Positions 60,436 through 63,081 of a stretch of DNA of 63,081 nucleotides are shown here, in pieces. Position numbers and translations under genes: made by a program. The stretch lies in assembly GCF_003364335.1 (NCBI RefSeq), contig NZ_NXLX01000009.1, positions 1 to 63,081 on the forward strand, in the 5' to 3' direction. The DNA comes from Helicobacter anseris (lineage in GTDB: Bacteria; Campylobacterota; Campylobacteria; Campylobacterales; Helicobacteraceae). The notes below the pieces were generated by a model. The model did no database searches. It was not told the origin of the DNA and saw nothing but the letters and a program-made list of their open reading frames with translations. Position 1 is the first letter of the stretch; each line of letters begins with the position of its first letter.

Positions 60436-63081
60436 ATGAAAAGAAATATTTCACTACTAACAGGGGGGGGGGGTATAAATAATTCTTTAAATGCCTCTTT
60501 CTCTTCAAATAATTCAAAAAGATTCTTCAAACCTTTAGTTGCTAGTTCTTTAGCTTTATTTTTAAGCGCAAATATTGCAAGTGCTACTTGTAATAGCACC
60601 ACTTCAACTTCTGGTGCTCCTGTTTTTTGTTATGGTAATGATGCTAGCAGTGCAGCAGAATGGAAAGTATCTGGGATTTCTTGGAATGGTGGAGCTTCTG
60701 GTATCGGTGGAGGATTATTTTTGCCAACCAAAGATCAAACTGCCATAACAACACTTAAAATCAATTTTAATAGTGCTACTTCTTCTAATCCTTCTATTGC
60801 TTTTACTGATAGTAATGCGACAGGCACCATTACCACAAATAATAATTATTTTTCTATTGTCGGATCAGAATTCCAAAGTAGTGTTGGTGGTGGAAAAGGT
60901 ATTCAAATAGGAAATACAGGAAATGGAACTCTGTATGTTGATCTTGGTTCACAAACAGGAAAAACTTTTGTTTTAGACTTAAGCAAAACACAAACAGGCA
61001 ACACTTCTTTTGCCGGGAATATCACAGTGACTGGAGGTGCCAATAATGCAGATTTAAAATTCAAGGAAACCTTCAAGGGCAATATTATACTTAGAGGTTA
61101 TGGTGCAAATCTTACGGCTACTTTTGAAAAAGAAATGATAGGAAATATTGGTGGTATTGGTGGAAATGGATCTTCTAGTGCCGGAACACTTACAGCCAAA
61201 TTTAATAACGGGGCTAAACTCACTGGTAATATCCAAACTGGAAGAGCAGATGATGCTAATGACTTTGTAAAAAATGAAGTAACTTTTGATGGAGCAAACA
61301 ATGCGACTGATATTGTAATGAAAGGAAATATTACTTCTTATGGAACAGGATATGCAAATTTACCTCCAGATGAAACAAGAGGGAATCATGTTACTTTTGC
61401 AAAAGGTTCATTGGAAGGCAATATTGAAGCAAGAGGAAGAAATAGTAGAAATGGTTTTAATGAAGTAAAATTTACAGATGCTAGTGGCGGGCAAAAAATT
61501 AAAGGGGATATTCTTGCTAGCGGAACCATATCGAATGCAAAAAATAGTGTTAGCTTTTCAGGCACAGGAACTGTTGAAGGAAATGTAAATGCTACGGTAG
61601 GAACTAACATTCTAACTTTTGGGGGGACAACCAATTCTATCACTGGTTCCGTTTCTGCAGGAAATGGATCCAATACCATTACTTTTGGAACTACTGCTAC
61701 TTCTAGTGGGCAAACTAAAACATCTGCTATCAATACTATCAGTAAAGGTATTAGTGCTAGTGGTGGAACTAATACCATCACAGCAAATAATAGTGAGATT
61801 ACTATCAATGGTAGTATAACCAACAATGCTGGAACAAACACTATCAAAGCAGAAAATGGAAATATTACTATTAAAAAAGCAGAGAACTTGAATGGCAGTA
61901 TGATAATTCAAGTTAATGGTGGAGGAAATGCTACAAATACTATTTCTGCTCAAACACTTACTATTGATGTAGATAAAATTGAAGCTAGTGGGAATTGGGC
62001 TAGCGCAAATAAAAATGTAATTACTTCAACAACCAATGGAACACTTAAAACAAATACTATTACTGCCTCAACTGGCAAAACACCAAGCACCAATACTATA
62101 AATTTTACTAGCGGAGTAGTTGAAGTAGGTTCTGGGGGAATTAGTGCTTCAGGTGGAAAAAATGATATTGTTACAAACACCATAACAATTAGTGGAGATA
62201 TCAGTGCTAGTAGCGGAACTAATACTATCACAGCAAATGCAAATAATAATAGTGGGATTACTATCAATAGCAACATTACTAACGATTCTGGAACAAACAC
62301 TATTAAAGCAGAAAATGGAAATATTACTATCACGAAAAAAGATGGTAAAATTGAAACACGTGGAGGATGGGTTGCTACCAATACTATTACTGCAAAAAAT
62401 ATAACAATTGATGTAAATTCTATTACTGCAGTATATACTAATAATAATTCTAAAAGCACTAATACTATCACAGCAACAGAGAGTGGAAATATTACTGCAA
62501 ATATCACAGCTCAAAATAAAGGTACTAATAACATCACCCTAAATGGAACAGGTTCTAATTCAATTACTGGTAATATCACAGCTGGAGGCGGAACTAACAA
62601 CATTCTTATCAAGAATGCCGCTACTTCAATCCCATCAACTCCTAGTGGTGGAGCTTATACTACTTTAGATTTAAGTGCAACAGATTTAATCACGGCTCTA
62701 AAATCTCTATCAAGTCTCACAGGTAATATCACAACTAATAGCAATGGAAACAATAACATTGTCTTTGAAAATAAAATATGGATGCCAAGTCAAGTAAAAG
62801 TAAGTAATAATATTATGAATTTAGAAGGTATTTCTTCAGGAACTCTTACAACAAATGGTGGAACTACAAACTTAGTGTTAAGATTAGATTCTGCAACTAA
62901 TTCAGGAGTAATTCCAGTTTATACTGTTAAGACAACAGGCGGAACAGCTAATCTTGTAATGCAAGGACCTGTAAATGTAGAGGCTGATATTGATTATGGC
63001 ACTAGTGGAATTACAAACCTTATTTTTGCAAGTAATAATGATGGAAAAACAGCTGATGAATTTAAAAATGGAGTGGCGGGT
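60436..63081 (+). CDS. giant autotransporter/adhesin, N-terminal 882 codons (runs off the window)
   Basis: The frame is open from ATG (AAGGAG, eight bases) to the window edge with no stop, so the barrel domain is not seen. The N-terminus has an extended signal sequence: residues 1-45 include an in-frame Gly4 run encoded by G11, KRFFKPLVASSLALFLSANIASA, and cleavage is likely after ASA (about residue 52). The passenger is Asn/Thr/Gly/Ser-rich with many NTITA and GNI-type strands, the pattern of a right-handed beta-helix as in Helicobacter VacA-like proteins. Only a few Cys are present, all near the N-terminus (TCNS, FCYG). Surface adhesin or toxin is inferred; the long antisense frames here are artefacts of its repeats. 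Confidence 0.85.
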   Translation, partial: MKRNISLLTGGGGINNSLNASFSSNNSKRFFKPLVASSLALFLSANIASATCNSTTSTSGAPVFCYGNDASSAAEWKVSGISWNGGASGIGGGLFLPTKDQTAITTLKINFNSATSSNPSIAFTDSNATGTITTNNNYFSIVGSEFQSSVGGGKGIQIGNTGNGTLYVDLGSQTGKTFVLDLSKTQTGNTSFAGNITVTGGANNADLKFKETFKGNIILRGYGANLTATFEKEMIGNIGGIGGNGSSSAGTLTAKFNNGAKLTGNIQTGRADDANDFVKNEVTFDGANNATDIVMKGNITSYGTGYANLPPDETRGNHVTFAKGSLEGNIEARGRNSRNGFNEVKFTDASGGQKIKGDILASGTISNAKNSVSFSGTGTVEGNVNATVGTNILTFGGTTNSITGSVSAGNGSNTITFGTTATSSGQTKTSAINTISKGISASGGTNTITANNSEITINGSITNNAGTNTIKAENGNITIKKAENLNGSMIIQVNGGGNATNTISAQTLTIDVDKIEASGNWASANKNVITSTTNGTLKTNTITASTGKTPSTNTINFTSGVVEVGSGGISASGGKNDIVTNTITISGDISASSGTNTITANANNNSGITINSNITNDSGTNTIKAENGNITITKKDGKIETRGGWVATNTITAKNITIDVNSITAVYTNNNSKSTNTITATESGNITANITAQNKGTNNITLNGTGSNSITGNITAGGGTNNILIKNAATSIPSTPSGGAYTTLDLSATDLITALKSLSSLTGNITTNSNGNNNIVFENKIWMPSQVKVSNNIMNLEGISSGTLTTNGGTTNLVLRLDSATNSGVIPVYTVKTTGGTANLVMQGPVNVEADIDYGTSGITNLIFASNNDGKTADEFKNGVAG
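60463..60473. repeat. G11 phase-variation tract in codons 10-13 of the adhesin
   Basis: Eleven G residues encode four glycines. In the present state the gene is ON. With G10 the next codons are GTA TAA; with G12 they are TAT AAA TAA. Either change stops translation within three codons. Confidence 0.88.
61750..61878 (+). repeat. adhesin passenger repeat, unit A
   Basis: 43 codons starting ISASGGTNTITA and ending AENGNITIKK. A diverged copy lies about 450 bases downstream. Confidence 0.7.
62200..62340 (+). repeat. adhesin passenger repeat, unit B
   Basis: 47 codons starting ISASSGTNTITA and ending GNITITKK. It aligns with unit A with four inserted codons around the Asn-rich centre, and shares GTNTIKAENGNITI exactly. 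Confidence 0.7.

Noticed and set aside
61750-62340. Repeats as a CRISPR array
   Set aside because: The units are in-frame coding, diverged, and lack regular identical repeats and unique spacers; no cas genes are present.
61386-62507. Long minus-strand open frames (up to 185 codons) opposite the adhesin gene
   Set aside because: They arise from the Asn/Thr/Ile repeat code of the sense strand, encode low-complexity Ser/Thr/Val/Ile strings and lack ribosome sites.

Overview
The window is a densely packed, AT-rich chromosomal segment of a Campylobacterota bacterium, almost certainly a Helicobacter other than H. pylori. The reasons are the order waaC/lpxL, ppx-type phosphatase, ferredoxin, ykgJ, lpxJ and miaB; the accD/rlmH and recO/cinA pair; the flgB-flgC-fliE-ftsI run beside ftsW; the hefABC-type efflux operon; sigma54 promoters in front of flagellar genes; short G/C homopolymer tracts of the phase-variable kind; and a VacA-like style of very large, Asn/Thr/Gly-rich surface protein. 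Species assignment is inference. No insertion sequence, prophage, CRISPR array or rRNA gene was seen.

Layout. 1-11.3 kb (minus strand): lipid A and LPS core genes (lpxL, waaC), a Ppx/GppA phosphatase, a ferredoxin, a TPR protein, a cysteine-cluster protein, an outer membrane porin, three consecutive membrane genes that resemble PilM/PilN/PilO, then lpxJ, miaB and a small HP0268-like protein. 11.5-20 kb: nusA meets flgG tail to tail (flgG has a sigma54 promoter); a FecDE-like metal ABC transporter with gpsA; a tandem DUF305 protein; uppS followed by a C11 tract; divergent mdaB and hxlR; argG. 20-27 kb: eptA, an amino acid permease, a membrane protein, a DksA-like protein, rlmH, accD, recO and cinA. 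27.1-27.7 kb: five tRNA genes behind a consensus sigma70 promoter; the fifth is an unusual second tRNA-Glu. 27.7-34.3 kb: a flagellar rod/cell division operon read from a sigma54 promoter (flgB-flgC-fliE-ftsI-dsbC-like), then ftsW, tpx and an AI-2E family membrane protein. 34.4-43.5 kb: dapF, a hefABC-like RND efflux operon with a small outer membrane protein at its end, two paralogous outer membrane proteins and an asparaginase. 43.6-54.7 kb: ileS, a DUF1761 protein, a four-gene acyl-modification operon (FkbH-like, ACP, MaoC-like, SDR) with an in-frame C11/G11 tract, uvrA, a BI-1 family protein and gap. 54.7-63.1 kb: a sugar aminotransferase, a lipoprotein, ferritin, a metal-site-less dihydroorotase homologue, mscS, an aminofutalosine deaminase homologue, and the first 882 codons of a giant autotransporter/adhesin that carries a G11 tract in its tenth to thirteenth codons and another G11 tract just upstream.

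The most interesting accessory content concerns the cell surface: lpxL, lpxJ, eptA, waaC, the aminotransferase, the FkbH/ACP operon, the porins and the phase-variable adhesin. The strongest candidate for something undescribed is the FkbH-ACP-MaoC-SDR operon. It lacks a ketosynthase and a visible acyltransferase, and its phase-variable tract would switch off the dehydratase and probably the translationally coupled reductase together.
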